A stretch of 64,000 nt of DNA from Allochromatium vinosum DSM 180. Its GTDB lineage: Bacteria > Pseudomonadota > Gammaproteobacteria > Chromatiales > Chromatiaceae. Location: assembly GCF_000025485.1 (NCBI RefSeq), contig NC_013851.1, forward strand, positions 845,154 to 909,153, given 5' to 3'. The translations under genes and the position numbers were made by a program. This document shows positions 40,126-51,498 of this stretch, piece by piece (the first letter of the stretch is position 1; each line of letters opens with the position of its first letter). The notes beneath the pieces were generated by a model. The model saw only the letters and a list, made by a program, of their open reading frames with translations, was not told the DNA's origin and ran no database searches.

Positions 40126-42096
40126 ATGAGTCTGTCACTGTCGAAGCGGTCACGGCGTTCGGCCGCTTTCCCGGTCATGCTAACCGTTGTGCTGCTCGCC
40201 GTCTCCTGCGGTGTGGTCCTGGAGGCCCGCGCCGACTCCCGTGCGGACTTCCTCGCCGCCGAGTCGGCGCTCGAACGCGGCGATCCGGCGACCTTTCAGA
40301 CACTGGCGGACGGTCTGCGCGATGACCCGCTCTATCCCTATCTGCTGTTCGCGGAGCTGACGCGCGATCTGGATCACGCACCGGAGGCGCGCATCGAGTC
40401 CTTTCTCGACGACTATTCCGACACCCCACTGGCCGAGCGGCTGCGTCCGGCTTATCTGCGCCGTCTGGCCGACGCCGGGCGCTGGGGCGATTACGTGCGT
40501 GTCTATCAGCCGGACGACTCGGTCGAGCGCCGCTGTCTCCAGCTGCGCGCCCTGATCGAGACCGGGCGCGTCGAGGAGGCGCTGCCCGAGGTCGAGCCGA
40601 TCTGGCTGTCGGGTCAGTCGCGGCCGGATGCCTGTGACCCGGTGTTCGAGCGCTGGAGCGCCGAGGGACATCTGACGACCGAACGGGTCTGGGCGCGCAT
40701 CCGGCTGGCGCTGGAGGCTGGAAGGACTGGGCTGGCGCGTTATCTCGGTCGGCGGCTGCCCGAGTCCGAGCGGCCCTGGCTCAGGCTCTGGCTGTCGGTT
40801 GATCAGATGCCTGAGCGCATTCTGGAGGCCGGTCTGTTCCAGACGCCACATCCCATGCGTGCGGCGATTCTGGCGCATGGCATCACGCATCTGGCGCGGC
40901 GCGATCCCGATCGGGCCGCGCTGGCGCTGCGGCGTCTGGAGCCGGCCCTGGCGGACGACCAGCATGCACATGAACGGGCGCAGGTGGCCGTCGGACGGGC
41001 GTTGGCCGAGGCCGGCGATCGCCTGGGGCTGCTCTATTGGGACGCCATCGAGCCGAACGCGGACAATCTGCCCGAGCAGGAACGCCGTCTGCGCGCGGCC
41101 ATCACGCTGCGCGCCTGGGACTGGCTGGCCAAATGGATCGAACGGATGCCCGAGGGCGAGATCAAGCGCGAGCGCTGGCTCTATTGGCTGGGCGTGGCCC
41201 AGGCCTTCCTTGGCCAGTCGGAGGCCGCACAGGCGACACTCGGCGCGGCGGCGCGCGAACGCAGCTTCTGGGGCTTCATGGCCGCCGATCGTCTGGATCG
41301 GCCCTACAACCTGGAGCATCGCCCGGTGCCGGTCGCGCCGGAGCGACTCCGGACGCTGGCCCAGGAGCCGGCCTACCGGCGCATCCTCGCGCTCGACCAG
41401 CTCGGCCGCGAGGTCGATGTGCGGCGCGAATGGCGCACACTCGCCAGCCGGCTGGGCACCGAGGGACTCATGGCCGCCGCGCGGCTCGCCCACGATCGCG
41501 GCTGGCACGATCAGGCCATCGTCATGCTCGTCCGCGCAGGCTACTGGGACGATCTGGAGATCCGCTTTCCGCTCGCCTATCGTGATCTGGCCGCCGAACA
41601 GGCATGGCAGATCGGCATCGAGCCGGACTGGATTCAGGCCGTGATGCGCCAGGAGAGTGTCTTTGCGCGCACCATCGCCTCACCGGCCGGCGCCGTCGGT
41701 CTGATGCAGCTCATGCCGGCGACTGCCGGCGAAGTCGCCGCCGAGCTGGGGCGGCCCCAACCCTCGCGCTGGGATCTGCTCGACGCCGAGCGCAACATCA
41801 CGCTCGGCAGTGCCTATCTGACGCGGATGCGCGACCGCTTCGGCCATGCGGCGCTGGCCACGGCGGCCTACAACGCCGGTCCCGCGCGTGTCGAGCGCTG
41901 GCTGCCGGAGACCTGTATGGACGCCGATCTCTGGATCGCGCGCATCCCCTTCGCCGAGACGCGCGGCTATGTCGAGCGCGTCCTGAGCTATCGGATCATC
42001 TATGCCGACCGTCTGGGGCTGGAGTCGCGCCGCCTGCGTGAGTTCCTGCCGCCGGTGCCCGGACGCGATTTTCGGGGCCAGTCCCCGGCGCAATGA
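40126..42096 (+). CDS. slt: Soluble lytic murein transglycosylase
   Basis: 656 residues with an N-terminal signal peptide (ending EARA). A long superhelical domain of Ala/Leu-rich helices (about 40-470) forms the doughnut, and the C-terminal goose-lysozyme-like catalytic domain has Glu510 in MRQESVFA, GAVGLMQLMPATA, NITLGSAYLTRM and ATAAYNAGPARVERW. It cleaves peptidoglycan to 1,6-anhydro products in the periplasm. Full length for Slt70-type enzymes. Confidence 0.94.
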   Translation: MSLSLSKRSRRSAAFPVMLTVVLLAVSCGVVLEARADSRADFLAAESALERGDPATFQTLADGLRDDPLYPYLLFAELTRDLDHAPEARIESFLDDYSDTPLAERLRPAYLRRLADAGRWGDYVRVYQPDDSVERRCLQLRALIETGRVEEALPEVEPIWLSGQSRPDACDPVFERWSAEGHLTTERVWARIRLALEAGRTGLARYLGRRLPESERPWLRLWLSVDQMPERILEAGLFQTPHPMRAAILAHGITHLARRDPDRAALALRRLEPALADDQHAHERAQVAVGRALAEAGDRLGLLYWDAIEPNADNLPEQERRLRAAITLRAWDWLAKWIERMPEGEIKRERWLYWLGVAQAFLGQSEAAQATLGAAARERSFWGFMAADRLDRPYNLEHRPVPVAPERLRTLAQEPAYRRILALDQLGREVDVRREWRTLASRLGTEGLMAAARLAHDRGWHDQAIVMLVRAGYWDDLEIRFPLAYRDLAAEQAWQIGIEPDWIQAVMRQESVFARTIASPAGAVGLMQLMPATAGEVAAELGRPQPSRWDLLDAERNITLGSAYLTRMRDRFGHAALATAAYNAGPARVERWLPETCMDADLWIARIPFAETRGYVERVLSYRIIYADRLGLESRRLREFLPPVPGRDFRGQSPAQ

Positions 42097-42243
42097 GCGC
42101 GACAGGATTTTCAATCCGGATTCCCGGCTCTGTTACACTGCGCCGCTCGTGGAACATTCCGCCCAGTCTTCACCTATCGGCCCGACCTCGTGTCGTGCAG
42201 CCAGCAGCGCCTCATGCCAGCCATTCGAGTCCGATCGTCCATC

Positions 42244-42738
42244 ATGCGTCCGCGCGCGCGCCAAGCGCTCATTCTGACCCTGATCCTCGCTGGACTACCG
42301 CTTCAGCCCGCCACCGCCCAGCAGACGGCGGCCGAGGCCATGGCGCATGCCATCGCGCGCATGATGGAGAGCATGGGCTTCACGGCCAATGTCGATCCGG
42401 GGAGCACCATGGCCGATTCGGCCTGGCGCGCCATGCAGGGGGCGAGCGGCGGCGCCATGCCCTGGACCGGCACGTCGCTGGACGGACTCTGGGAGGACAA
42501 CCAGGGCGGCCTCCTGATCGTTCAGGGCGGGTTCTATCGTCTCTATTCAGCCTGTCGGGGCTACATCGAAGGCCAGATCCGGGTTCAGACCGATCGGGTC
42601 GAGCTGAGCAATCGTACCGAGAACTTCACCCAGACCTTCGAGTTCGCCCTGGATCAGGGCCGGCTGGCACTGCGCGACCAGAACGGTCAGCTCTATCTCT
42701 ATCGTCGGCTGATCCTGAATCCGGACACGGCCAGGTAG
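42244..42738 (+). CDS. Secreted hypothetical protein
   Basis: 164 residues from ATG 42244, chosen because it places a clean signal peptide (ALILTLILAGLPLQPATA) at the N-terminus; ATG 42214 and GTG 42190 are in frame. After cleavage an amphipathic Met-rich helix is followed by a beta-rich domain (LDGLWEDNQGGLLIVQGGFYRLYSACRGYIEGQIRV). No family recognised. A TACACT hexamer near 42134 could be its -10 box. Convergent with the TSUP gene, 12 bp apart. Confidence 0.7.
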   Translation: MRPRARQALILTLILAGLPLQPATAQQTAAEAMAHAIARMMESMGFTANVDPGSTMADSAWRAMQGASGGAMPWTGTSLDGLWEDNQGGLLIVQGGFYRLYSACRGYIEGQIRVQTDRVELSNRTENFTQTFEFALDQGRLALRDQNGQLYLYRRLILNPDTAR

Positions 42739-42750
42739 CGTCCGGACCTC

Positions 42751-43554
42751 TCAGGAAAACGCCAGACGCGCGGCGATCAGCAGCAACAGCCCGCCGAAGA
42801 GCCGCTTGAGCAGGGGCACGGGCAGGGTGTGGGCCAGTCGGGCGCCGAGCGGGGCGATCGGCATGCTGGCGGCCAGCATGGCCGCCACCGCCGGCCAGTA
42901 GACGAAACCCGTGCTGAACGCGGGCAATCCAGGGCGACCCCAACCGACCAGCATGAACCCCAGCGCGCCGGCCACGGCGATCGGCAGCCCGCAGGCCGCC
43001 GAGGTCGCCACGGCCTGACGCATCCCCAGACCATGACGGCTCAGAAAGGGCACCGTGAGCGTCCCGCCGCCGATTCCGACCAGTGACGAGAGCAGCCCGA
43101 TCCCGCCGCCCACAGTCGTCAGCCCCACGCGCCCCGGCAGCGAGTGCGACGCGGTGATGGACGTGGCGGGAGCCGCCAGCAGGCGTATGCCGACATAGGT
43201 CAGAAAAACCGCGAAGATCCGTTGCAGCCAGAGGCTCGGAATCCAGCCGGCCAGAGCCGCTCCGGCCAGGGCGCCGATGACGATGCCGGGCGCCAGTGGC
43301 CAGACGATATCCCAGCGCACGCCCCGGTGTCTGTGGTGTGCGAGCGTGGAGGCCGCGCCCGTACCGATGATGGTCGCCAGCGAGGTTCCGACCGCCAGAT
43401 GGGCCAGCCAGTCGCCGCCGACGCCGCCGAGCGCGCCGAAGAGCAGCATCAGGGCCGGAACCATGATGGCGCCGCCACCGACACCGAAGAGTCCGGCCAT
43501 GACACCCGAGAGCGCGCCGATGGCGAGATAGGCGAGGAGTTCGATCACGATCAC
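42751..43554 (-). CDS. TSUP (TauE/SafE) family permease
   Basis: 267 residues, about eight membrane helices in two repeats, each opening with the Gly-rich motif typical of the family: GLFGVGGGAIMVPAL and SLVGIGGGTLTVPFL. TSUP proteins export sulfite, sulfoacetate or related organosulfur compounds; the substrate here cannot be set from sequence, though sulfite would suit a sulfur oxidiser. Confidence 0.88.
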   Translation of the reverse strand: MIVIELLAYLAIGALSGVMAGLFGVGGGAIMVPALMLLFGALGGVGGDWLAHLAVGTSLATIIGTGAASTLAHHRHRGVRWDIVWPLAPGIVIGALAGAALAGWIPSLWLQRIFAVFLTYVGIRLLAAPATSITASHSLPGRVGLTTVGGGIGLLSSLVGIGGGTLTVPFLSRHGLGMRQAVATSAACGLPIAVAGALGFMLVGWGRPGLPAFSTGFVYWPAVAAMLAASMPIAPLGARLAHTLPVPLLKRLFGGLLLLIAARLAFS

Positions 43555-43635
43555 GAGCGTAGGGAGCCGGGTCTATTCAACAAGGCGGCTATAATACGCC
43601 ATTCCATCCGGAGTGCCCGCCGGACCATCGTCGTC

Positions 43636-44067
43636 TCATTCGTGACGATCCTCGTGGGCCTCGCGCCGTTCCAGGATGCCGGTGCTGAACTGCTGACTGA
43701 AACGGATGACGAGAATGGCGAGACTGATGAGCAGGATGGCGCCGCTCTCGTAGATCAAGCCTGCGGCACTGTGCTCCTTGCCCTGGAGCACGATCAGACG
43801 CGAGAGCGCGGTGACGGCGATGAACATGGGGTAGGTGAAGGGCACGCTGCGCCGCATGAAGTAGACATTGGCCATCGCCATGATCTCGATGAAGATGAAC
43901 ATCATCAGCAGATCCTCCAGGCGGATCGCGCGTAGCTGATAGATGCTCCAGATCAACTCCCCGATGCCGAGGAGCGCGAGTCCGCCGATGACGACGAGCA
44001 CCAGCTTTTCGGTGTAGAGAAAGAGGATCGAGAGCCATTTGTCCAAGCGGGTATACGGTTCATTCAT
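43636..44067 (-). CDS. PsiE-like membrane protein
   Basis: 143 residues, four predicted membrane helices. The pattern EDLLMMFIFIEIMAMANVYFMRRSVPFTYPMFIAVTAL, recognised by LMMFIFIE and PFTYPMFIAVTALSR, matches the phosphate-starvation-inducible PsiE family, whose function is unknown. Divergent from the methyltransferase gene. Confidence 0.8.
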   Translation of the reverse strand: MNEPYTRLDKWLSILFLYTEKLVLVVIGGLALLGIGELIWSIYQLRAIRLEDLLMMFIFIEIMAMANVYFMRRSVPFTYPMFIAVTALSRLIVLQGKEHSAAGLIYESGAILLISLAILVIRFSQQFSTGILERREAHEDRHE

Positions 44068-44175
44068 GCGTTTCGGCTCCTGGGCGCGATGATGGAAGTG
44101 GGCGTCTCGCCGTCGACCTTAGGCTCGAACGCCATGAACACAACTCTGAACGTTGAAATCCGAGATGAGGCTATC

Positions 44176-44898
44176 ATGCCGAGACAGATGATCCAGACCG
44201 ACCCTGTCGGTTACCGGACGTGCGACGAGATCCGGATCGTTGAGGAACTGGTCGAGGTCGCGGGACGCCAGGTGCTGGAACTGGGCTGCGGCGCGGCCTG
44301 GATGACCCGGCTGCTCGCCACGCACCTGGGCGCACGCCGGGTGACGGCGACCGAGGTCGATCGTATCCAGCATGCGAAGAATCTGGCCGTTCAGGATCTG
44401 CCCACTGTCGAGTTCCGGTTCGGCGGTGCCGAGTCGATCGACGATGCAGACGCGACCTATGACGGCGTCTTTCTGTTCAAGTCGCTTCATCATGTGCCGG
44501 TCGAGTTCATGGACCGCGCACTCGCCGAGATCCGGCGCGTACTGGCGCCGGGCGGTTACGTCTATGTCTCGGAACCCGTCTACTGGGGGGCGTTCAACGC
44601 GGTCATGCGACTGATCCATGACGAGCGCCTCGTGCGCACGGCGGCCTATGCCGCCATCGAGCGCGCGGTCGACTCGGGGCGCTTCGCCTGGGAGCGTCAG
44701 GTGTTCTACCAGTCGGAAGGCGTCTATCCGAACTGGGACGCCTTCGCCGAGCGCTTCATCCAGGTCACGCATACCGAGCGTGACCTCGACGCGGCGCGGC
44801 TCGCTGAGATCCGCGCCGCCTTCGAGCGTCATTTGACTCCCGAGGGTGCGCGTTTCCTCAAGCCGCATCGGGTCGATCTGCTGCGCGCCGTGGTCTGA
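44176..44898 (+). CDS. Class I SAM-dependent methyltransferase
   Basis: 240 residues from ATG 44176, preceded by GAGG at 5 nt; ATG 44134 or 44089 would add 14 or 29 residues. SAM motif I is VLELGCGAAWMTRLL, the acidic motif II is VTATEVDR, and a post-motif LHHVPVEFMDRALAEIRRVLAPGGYVYVSEP is typical of the Methyltransf_11 group. The substrate is unknown and the neighbours give no hint. Confidence 0.82.
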   Translation: MPRQMIQTDPVGYRTCDEIRIVEELVEVAGRQVLELGCGAAWMTRLLATHLGARRVTATEVDRIQHAKNLAVQDLPTVEFRFGGAESIDDADATYDGVFLFKSLHHVPVEFMDRALAEIRRVLAPGGYVYVSEPVYWGAFNAVMRLIHDERLVRTAAYAAIERAVDSGRFAWERQVFYQSEGVYPNWDAFAERFIQVTHTERDLDAARLAEIRAAFERHLTPEGARFLKPHRVDLLRAVV

Positions 44899-44902
44899 GC
44901 GT

Positions 44903-46108
44903 TCAGACTTGGGACGCCAGCAGCACCCGCTTGGCCTCGTTGACCTTGGCGGCCAGATAGTCCGAACCGCCGCGATCCGGATGCAGGCGCTGGATCAGGC
45001 GTCGATGGGCGGCCTGGATCGCATCGGCGCCGGCATCGGGCGCGAGACCCAGGATGGCGCGTGCCTCGTTCTCGTCCAGGCCGGGTCGGTCGGTTGGCGG
45101 TGGCGGTGGCGGTGCGCGTTCGGTGTCCGGGCGCGGCGGCGGTTCCTGGAAACGCTGACCGCGCTCGTGGGTCAGATAGGCTTCCAGCGCCTCGGCCGAC
45201 TCGGCGTCGGTGCGATAACAGAGATCGAGCAGACCGAGCAGCTCGCCGGTCTCGGTCGCGTCGAGCGTGCGTCCGGTGAGCGGCCCGGCGAGGATCTCGC
45301 CATCCATGCGTCCCGAGAGATGGTCAATGGTCAGCAGGATGTAGTGCGTGGCCACGCGCGACTGATGCGGCCCCTGATAGCCGTTGGACGAACGGAATTC
45401 ACGCACCCACATCGCCGTCGCCCCGGCCACTGCGACCGGCATCAGCAGAAAGTTGAGTACCGGCACCATCGCCATCCCGGCCGCCGCCGCGCCAAAGCCG
45501 AAGCTCAGCGTACGCCGTTCGCGCAGTCGGCGCCGGATCTCGGCGAAGCGCAGACCGTGATTGCCCATCGGATAGTCGCTGTATTCGACCGCCAGCATCC
45601 AGGCCGTATAGAGAAACCAGAGCACCGGCCCGACCAGCGGCACGAACAGCAGCAACAGAAAGGGAATCGCCCACAGCAGGGCATAGGCGAGCTTGCGCAG
45701 TTCGTCGAGCAGGGTCGGCCCCAGTTCGGCCAAGAGCCGGGCGTAATCGCCCTCCTGCTCGATGGGGCGGCCGGTCAGCAGCAGCTCGACCTTCTCGGCC
45801 AGCAGTCCATTGAAGGGCGCGGCGATCAGGTTGGCGAGCAGACCGAAGGTGTAGAAGACGAAGACGAACAGCAGCAGGACGAACAGCGGCCAGATGAGCC
45901 ATTCGAGCCAACCCAGCCAGGTCGGCAGTCTGGATTCCATGAGCTGCATCAGTCCCTCGAACTGGCTGATGCCGGCATAGATGGCCGCCGAGAAGATCAG
46001 CAGATTCAGCAGTAAGGGAATGGCCACGAAACGCTTGATTCCGGGGCGGGTGATGAGCCTCAGGCCCTGTAATAGATAACCGGCCCCGGAGATGGGATGG
46101 CTGAACAT
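44903..46108 (-). CDS. CysZ-like membrane protein fused to a J-domain module
   Basis: 401 residues from ATG 46108; upstream frame lacks homology. Residues 1 to about 245 match CysZ/EI24 sulfate permeases: HPISGAGYLLQGLRLITRPG, four hydrophobic segments, the PFNGLLAEKVE loop, and MPVAVAGATAMWVREFR, which is where CysZ normally ends. The chain continues in frame with the C-terminal part of a membrane J-protein (ILLTIDHLSGRMDGEILAGP, then a J-domain with HPD at 376-378). The J-domain should stimulate DnaK-type ATPase. It is either a real fusion or a locus where two adjacent genes merged; no frameshift is needed. Confidence 0.85.
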   Translation of the reverse strand: MFSHPISGAGYLLQGLRLITRPGIKRFVAIPLLLNLLIFSAAIYAGISQFEGLMQLMESRLPTWLGWLEWLIWPLFVLLLFVFVFYTFGLLANLIAAPFNGLLAEKVELLLTGRPIEQEGDYARLLAELGPTLLDELRKLAYALLWAIPFLLLLFVPLVGPVLWFLYTAWMLAVEYSDYPMGNHGLRFAEIRRRLRERRTLSFGFGAAAAGMAMVPVLNFLLMPVAVAGATAMWVREFRSSNGYQGPHQSRVATHYILLTIDHLSGRMDGEILAGPLTGRTLDATETGELLGLLDLCYRTDAESAEALEAYLTHERGQRFQEPPPRPDTERAPPPPPPTDRPGLDENEARAILGLAPDAGADAIQAAHRRLIQRLHPDRGGSDYLAAKVNEAKRVLLASQV

Positions 46109-46189
46109 AGGAGCGGGAGCGAGCAGGATTGGAATGGGTTGGGGATTTGAACCACAAAGACGCGAAGAGCGCAAAGAGATTCGGCGATT

Positions 46190-46957
46190 CTAGGCGATCG
46201 AAATCCTGAGCGCATTGGAAGGCGACGTCTTCGCGTGCTCCAAACAGGTGCGTAGCCGCTCGGGCGCCTCCAGCAGCGGATTGTGACCCACGTCCTCCAG
46301 GACATGCAGCCGGGTCGCCGGACGATGCGCCAAGACTTCGTGCGCGATCGCCTGGAAGCGCGTGTCCTCGCCGCCGATGATCCAGTCGAGCCGACCCTGG
46401 TAGCGCGCGAGCGCCTCCCAGGTGCTGGGCATCTCGCCCAGTCCAAGCCGTTCGAGCGCCCTGGCCAGTCCCTCCGGACGCTGACTCAGACGCTGCGCGC
46501 GCTGACGTGCCAGGATCTCGGGTGCGAGCCGTGCCTGGGTTCTGAACAGGGGCTGATGCTCCCAGGCCGCGACGAAGGCGTCGATTCCCTGATCGCGCAG
46601 CAGGTCGATCCAGACCTGATCGGCCAGCCGGCGCTGTTCGCGCAAAGCCGGGTCGAGCAGTCCGGGATGGGCCGAGATGATCGCGGCGGAACGAAAACGC
46701 TCGGGCGCGAGCTGGATGAGGCTGAGCGCGATCCGACCGCCGAGCGAATAGCCGATGATCCGGTCGATGCTCGCCGGCAGCGTGTCGAGCAACGCGCGGA
46801 TCTCATCGAGATAATCGCCCGTCGGATCCGGGCTGGTCAGATGCCCCGGCAGGTCGAGCGCCAGCCGCTCCGGATCCTCGGGAAAGACGCTCGACCAGTC
46901 GGCCCCGCTGCCCGTGAAACCGTGCAGCAGCAGACAGCGGGGTTCGACCGGACTCAG
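46190..46957 (-). CDS. menH: MenH-like alpha/beta hydrolase, probable CTG start
   Basis: About 255 residues if it starts at CTG 46957, which overlaps the folE2 stop and has GGAG 8 nt upstream. After an in-frame stop near 46985 there is no ATG, GTG or TTG before the essential [13 protein letters not shown] motif; the first ATG (46792) would drop the oxyanion loop. The Ser nucleophile is in [10 protein letters not shown] and the catalytic His in [10 protein letters not shown]. It resembles SHCHC synthase of menaquinone synthesis, length like E. coli MenH, but no other men gene is here, so another hydrolase role is possible. Confidence 0.75.
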   Translation of the reverse strand: MSPVEPRCLLLHGFTGSGADWSSVFPEDPERLALDLPGHLTSPDPTGDYLDEIRALLDTLPASIDRIIGYSLGGRIALSLIQLAPERFRSAAIISAHPGLLDPALREQRRLADQVWIDLLRDQGIDAFVAAWEHQPLFRTQARLAPEILARQRAQRLSQRPEGLARALERLGLGEMPSTWEALARYQGRLDWIIGGEDTRFQAIAHEVLAHRPATRLHVLEDVGHNPLLEAPERLRTCLEHAKTSPSNALRISIA

Positions 46958-47805
46958 AGCGCGCTCTCCGCCAAACGGGACTCAGCGGCCTTGTCGCGCT
47001 CGATCAGGGCATAGGCCGAATGGTTGTGGATCGACTCGAAGTTCTCGGCCTCGACCGTGTAGGCGAGGATGCGCGGGTCGTCATTGAGCCGCTTGGCCAC
47101 GTCGCGCACCAGATCCTCGACGAACTTGGGATTGGTGTAGGCGCGCTCGGTGACGAACTTCTCGTCCGGGCGCTTGAGCAGGCCATAGAGTTCGGACGAC
47201 GCTTCACGCTCGACCAGCTCGATCAGTTCCTCCAGCCACATGAAGCGCTCCATGCGCACCTGGACCGTGACGTGCGAGCGCTGATTGTGCGCACCGAAGG
47301 CCGAGATCTCCTTGGAGCAGGGACAGAGGCTGGTGACGGGCACCATGACCTTGAGTTCCAGGCGCGGCTGTCCGTTGCGGATCTCGCCGATGAAGGTGAC
47401 TTCGTAGTCGAGCAGGCTCTCGACCCCGGAGACCGGCGCCTTCTTGTTGATGAAGAAGGGGAAGCGCATCTCGATGTGGCCGGCCTCGGATTCCAGACGC
47501 TCGGACATCTCGCTGAGCATGGTCTTGAAGGACGAGACGCTGATCTCGCGCTCGTGGCGGTTGAGGATCTCCACGAAGCGCGACATGTGCGTGCCCTTGA
47601 AGTCGTGCGGGAGATAGACGTACATGTTGAAATTCGCCACCGTGTGCTGCTCGGTGCCGCTGCGGTCGAGTACCCGCACTGGATGACGGATGTCCTTGAT
47701 GCCGACCTTGTCGATGGCGATGCGGCGGGTGTCGGCGCTCCCCTGGACGTCGGCGATCTCGCAGGTGGCGTTGGTCGAGCAGGGGGATGGGGTCGATGGC
47801 TCCAT
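46954..47805 (-). CDS. folE2: GTP cyclohydrolase FolE2
   Basis: 283 residues from ATG 47805. The alternative, often Zn-independent GTP cyclohydrolase of folate and queuosine synthesis. Diagnostic sequences are [50 protein letters not shown] with the metal-ligand Cys, [10 protein letters not shown], and [13 protein letters not shown] near the end. FolE2 is often used when Zn is short; no Zur-type site was identified upstream. Confidence 0.94.
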   Translation of the reverse strand: MEPSTPSPCSTNATCEIADVQGSADTRRIAIDKVGIKDIRHPVRVLDRSGTEQHTVANFNMYVYLPHDFKGTHMSRFVEILNRHEREISVSSFKTMLSEMSERLESEAGHIEMRFPFFINKKAPVSGVESLLDYEVTFIGEIRNGQPRLELKVMVPVTSLCPCSKEISAFGAHNQRSHVTVQVRMERFMWLEELIELVEREASSELYGLLKRPDEKFVTERAYTNPKFVEDLVRDVAKRLNDDPRILAYTVEAENFESIHNHSAYALIERDKAAESRLAESAL

Positions 47806-47961
47806 GGGAATAGTGTCGTCGTCGGAATGGATGGCTGGAAGATGGGGGCGGCTGGCGGCTCGGCCAAGTCGGATGGGGCGACCGGGCCGAGTGCTGGGGT
47901 TAGTGTGGTTCGAGGGGCGGCGGTTCAATGTCGCCGTGCGTCCCCTCTCCCGCGTATTCGG

Positions 47962-48855
47962 TCAGTTCTTGCGTCCCAGGAGGGCGTTGGCGATCCAGAC
48001 CAGCGGCTGGGCGCGCTCGCCGAAGATCGACACGGATTCGATGGCCTCGTTGATGAGCTGATTGGCCATGGCCTTGGCCTCAGCCAGACCGACCAGCGCC
48101 GGATAGGTGGCCTTGTTGAGTTCCTGGTCGCGTCCGGCGGTCTTGCCGATCTGAGCGGTGTCGCCCTCGACATCCAGCACGTCGTCCTGGATCTGGAACG
48201 CCAGACCCAGACACTTGGCGTAATGGTCGAGCCGCTCGGCCTTGTCCGCGTCGAGTCCGCCATGGGCCAGCACGCCCATCTGCACCGAGACGCGAATCAG
48301 GGCGCCGGTCTTGTGGATGTGGATGTTCTCCAGCTGCACCAGATCGAGCGGCGTGCCCTCGGCCTCCAGATCCATCGCCTGACCGCCGACCATGCCGCGC
48401 GCCCCACTGGCGCGGGCGAGTGCCGACACCATGGCCACGCGCGACTCGGCGCTCAGCCCCGGCGCTTCGGCCAGCGCCTGGAAGGCCAGCGTCTGGAGCG
48501 CATCGCCGGCCAGGATCGCCGTGGCCTCGTCGAAGGCGCGATGGCAGGTCGGACGCCCGCGACGCAGGTCGTCGTCGTCCATCGCCGGCAGATCGTCGTG
48601 GATCAGCGAATAGGCGTGGATCATCTCGACGGCGCAGGCCGGGTGGTCGAGCAGGGCGGCGTCGAGTCCGAGCGCCTCGCCGGCGGCATAGGCCAGCAGC
48701 GGACGGATACGCTTGCCCCCGGCCAGCACCGTGTAGCGCATGGCCTCGTGCAGTCGCGACGGCTGCACGCTCACGGGCGGCAGGATCTGGTCGAGCGCAG
48801 TCTCAACACGCGCAGCACAGCGCGCGCGGAAGTCATCCAGGGTGTGATCAGTCAT
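47962..48855 (-). CDS. ispA: Polyprenyl (farnesyl/geranylgeranyl) diphosphate synthase
   Basis: 297 residues. Condenses IPP with DMAPP and GPP in isoprenoid synthesis. The first Asp-rich motif is [18 protein letters not shown], the second [22 protein letters not shown] and [13 protein letters not shown] bind diphosphate. Start ATG 48855 overlaps xseB by 8 bp, the usual xseB-ispA order (dxs, often next, is not here). Confidence 0.95.
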   Translation of the reverse strand: MTDHTLDDFRARCAARVETALDQILPPVSVQPSRLHEAMRYTVLAGGKRIRPLLAYAAGEALGLDAALLDHPACAVEMIHAYSLIHDDLPAMDDDDLRRGRPTCHRAFDEATAILAGDALQTLAFQALAEAPGLSAESRVAMVSALARASGARGMVGGQAMDLEAEGTPLDLVQLENIHIHKTGALIRVSVQMGVLAHGGLDADKAERLDHYAKCLGLAFQIQDDVLDVEGDTAQIGKTAGRDQELNKATYPALVGLAEAKAMANQLINEAIESVSIFGERAQPLVWIANALLGRKN

Positions 48856-49090
48856 GGGCGTCGAATGGCTCTGGCTCGGCGTCCGGCCGGGCGTCGGTGA
48901 GGATCCGCACCCGCTGCTCGGCCGTTTCCAGCGCCTGCTGACAGGCGCGGGTCAGGCCGATGCCGCGTTCGAAGGCCGCGAGCGAGTCTTCGAGCGTCAT
49001 CTCGCCCTGTTCCAGGGCGTCGACGACGGCTTCCAGTTCGGTCAGGGATTGCTCGAACGCGGGTGGGGGCGGGGTCTTGGGTTGTTTCAT
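48848..49090 (-). CDS. xseB: Exodeoxyribonuclease VII small subunit
   Basis: 80 residues. Typical Xse[38 protein letters not shown], recognised by [10 protein letters not shown] and the [11 protein letters not shown] helix. It joins XseA (not in window) in the single-strand-specific exonuclease. Directly upstream of and overlapping ispA. Confidence 0.93.
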   Translation of the reverse strand: MKQPKTPPPPAFEQSLTELEAVVDALEQGEMTLEDSLAAFERGIGLTRACQQALETAEQRVRILTDARPDAEPEPFDAHD

Positions 49091-49137
49091 CTGGGTTTGA
49101 ATCCGGGTTTGCAGGTACGGTACCGTAGCTCGGTTGA

Positions 49138-51117
<1,980 letters not shown>

Positions 51118-51162
51118 TCGGGGCAATCTGGTGGATCTGCGCCGGTGTCGTGTGTCAGGGGA

Positions 51163-51191
51163 TTGTTCGCGATACGGGATTCCCGTACCAT
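51163..51191 (+). promoter_or_regulatory. Promoter and operator of the toxin-antitoxin pair
   Basis: TTGTTC (51163-51168) and TACCAT (51186-51191) are separated by exactly 17 nt. The spacer contains the perfect palindrome TACGGGA-T-TCCCGTA (51173-51187), a likely operator for the XRE antitoxin or toxin-antitoxin complex. Predicted transcription starts near 51198, at the toxin ATG (51199). Confidence 0.65.
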
Positions 51192-51198
51192 GCGGCCC

Positions 51199-51498
51199 AT
51201 GCAAACCGTCATCGAAACTCCGACCTTTCAGAAACAGGCCGACGCCATCTGGTCGGAAGACGAGCGGCTCGATTTCGTGACCTGGATCGCCCGGAACCCA
51301 CTGGCCGGCGACGTGATCCCAGGCGCCGATGGCGCGCGGAAAGTGCGCTGGGTGGCTCAAGCGAAAGGTAAGCGCGGCGGCGTGCGCGTGATCTACTTCA
51401 ACTTCATGGCGCAAGGCGTGGTCTGTTTGGTCGCGATCTATGCGAAGTCGGATCAGTCCAGCATCCAACCCAACGACATATTGAGGGCCGCCCGATGA
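51199..51498 (+). CDS. HigB/RelE-superfamily toxin
   Basis: 99 residues from ATG 51199; ATG 51190 lies within the predicted -10 box. It fits the RelE/HigB-like family: FQKQADAIWSEDERLDFVTWIARNP, then GARKVRWVAQAKGKRGGVRVIYFNF and VCLVAIYAKSDQSSI. Such toxins cut mRNA on the ribosome. The basic KGKRGGVRVIY strand is the usual active surface. Overlaps the antitoxin start by 4 bp, with the toxin first, as in HigBA systems. Confidence 0.85.
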   Translation: MQTVIETPTFQKQADAIWSEDERLDFVTWIARNPLAGDVIPGADGARKVRWVAQAKGKRGGVRVIYFNFMAQGVVCLVAIYAKSDQSSIQPNDILRAAR

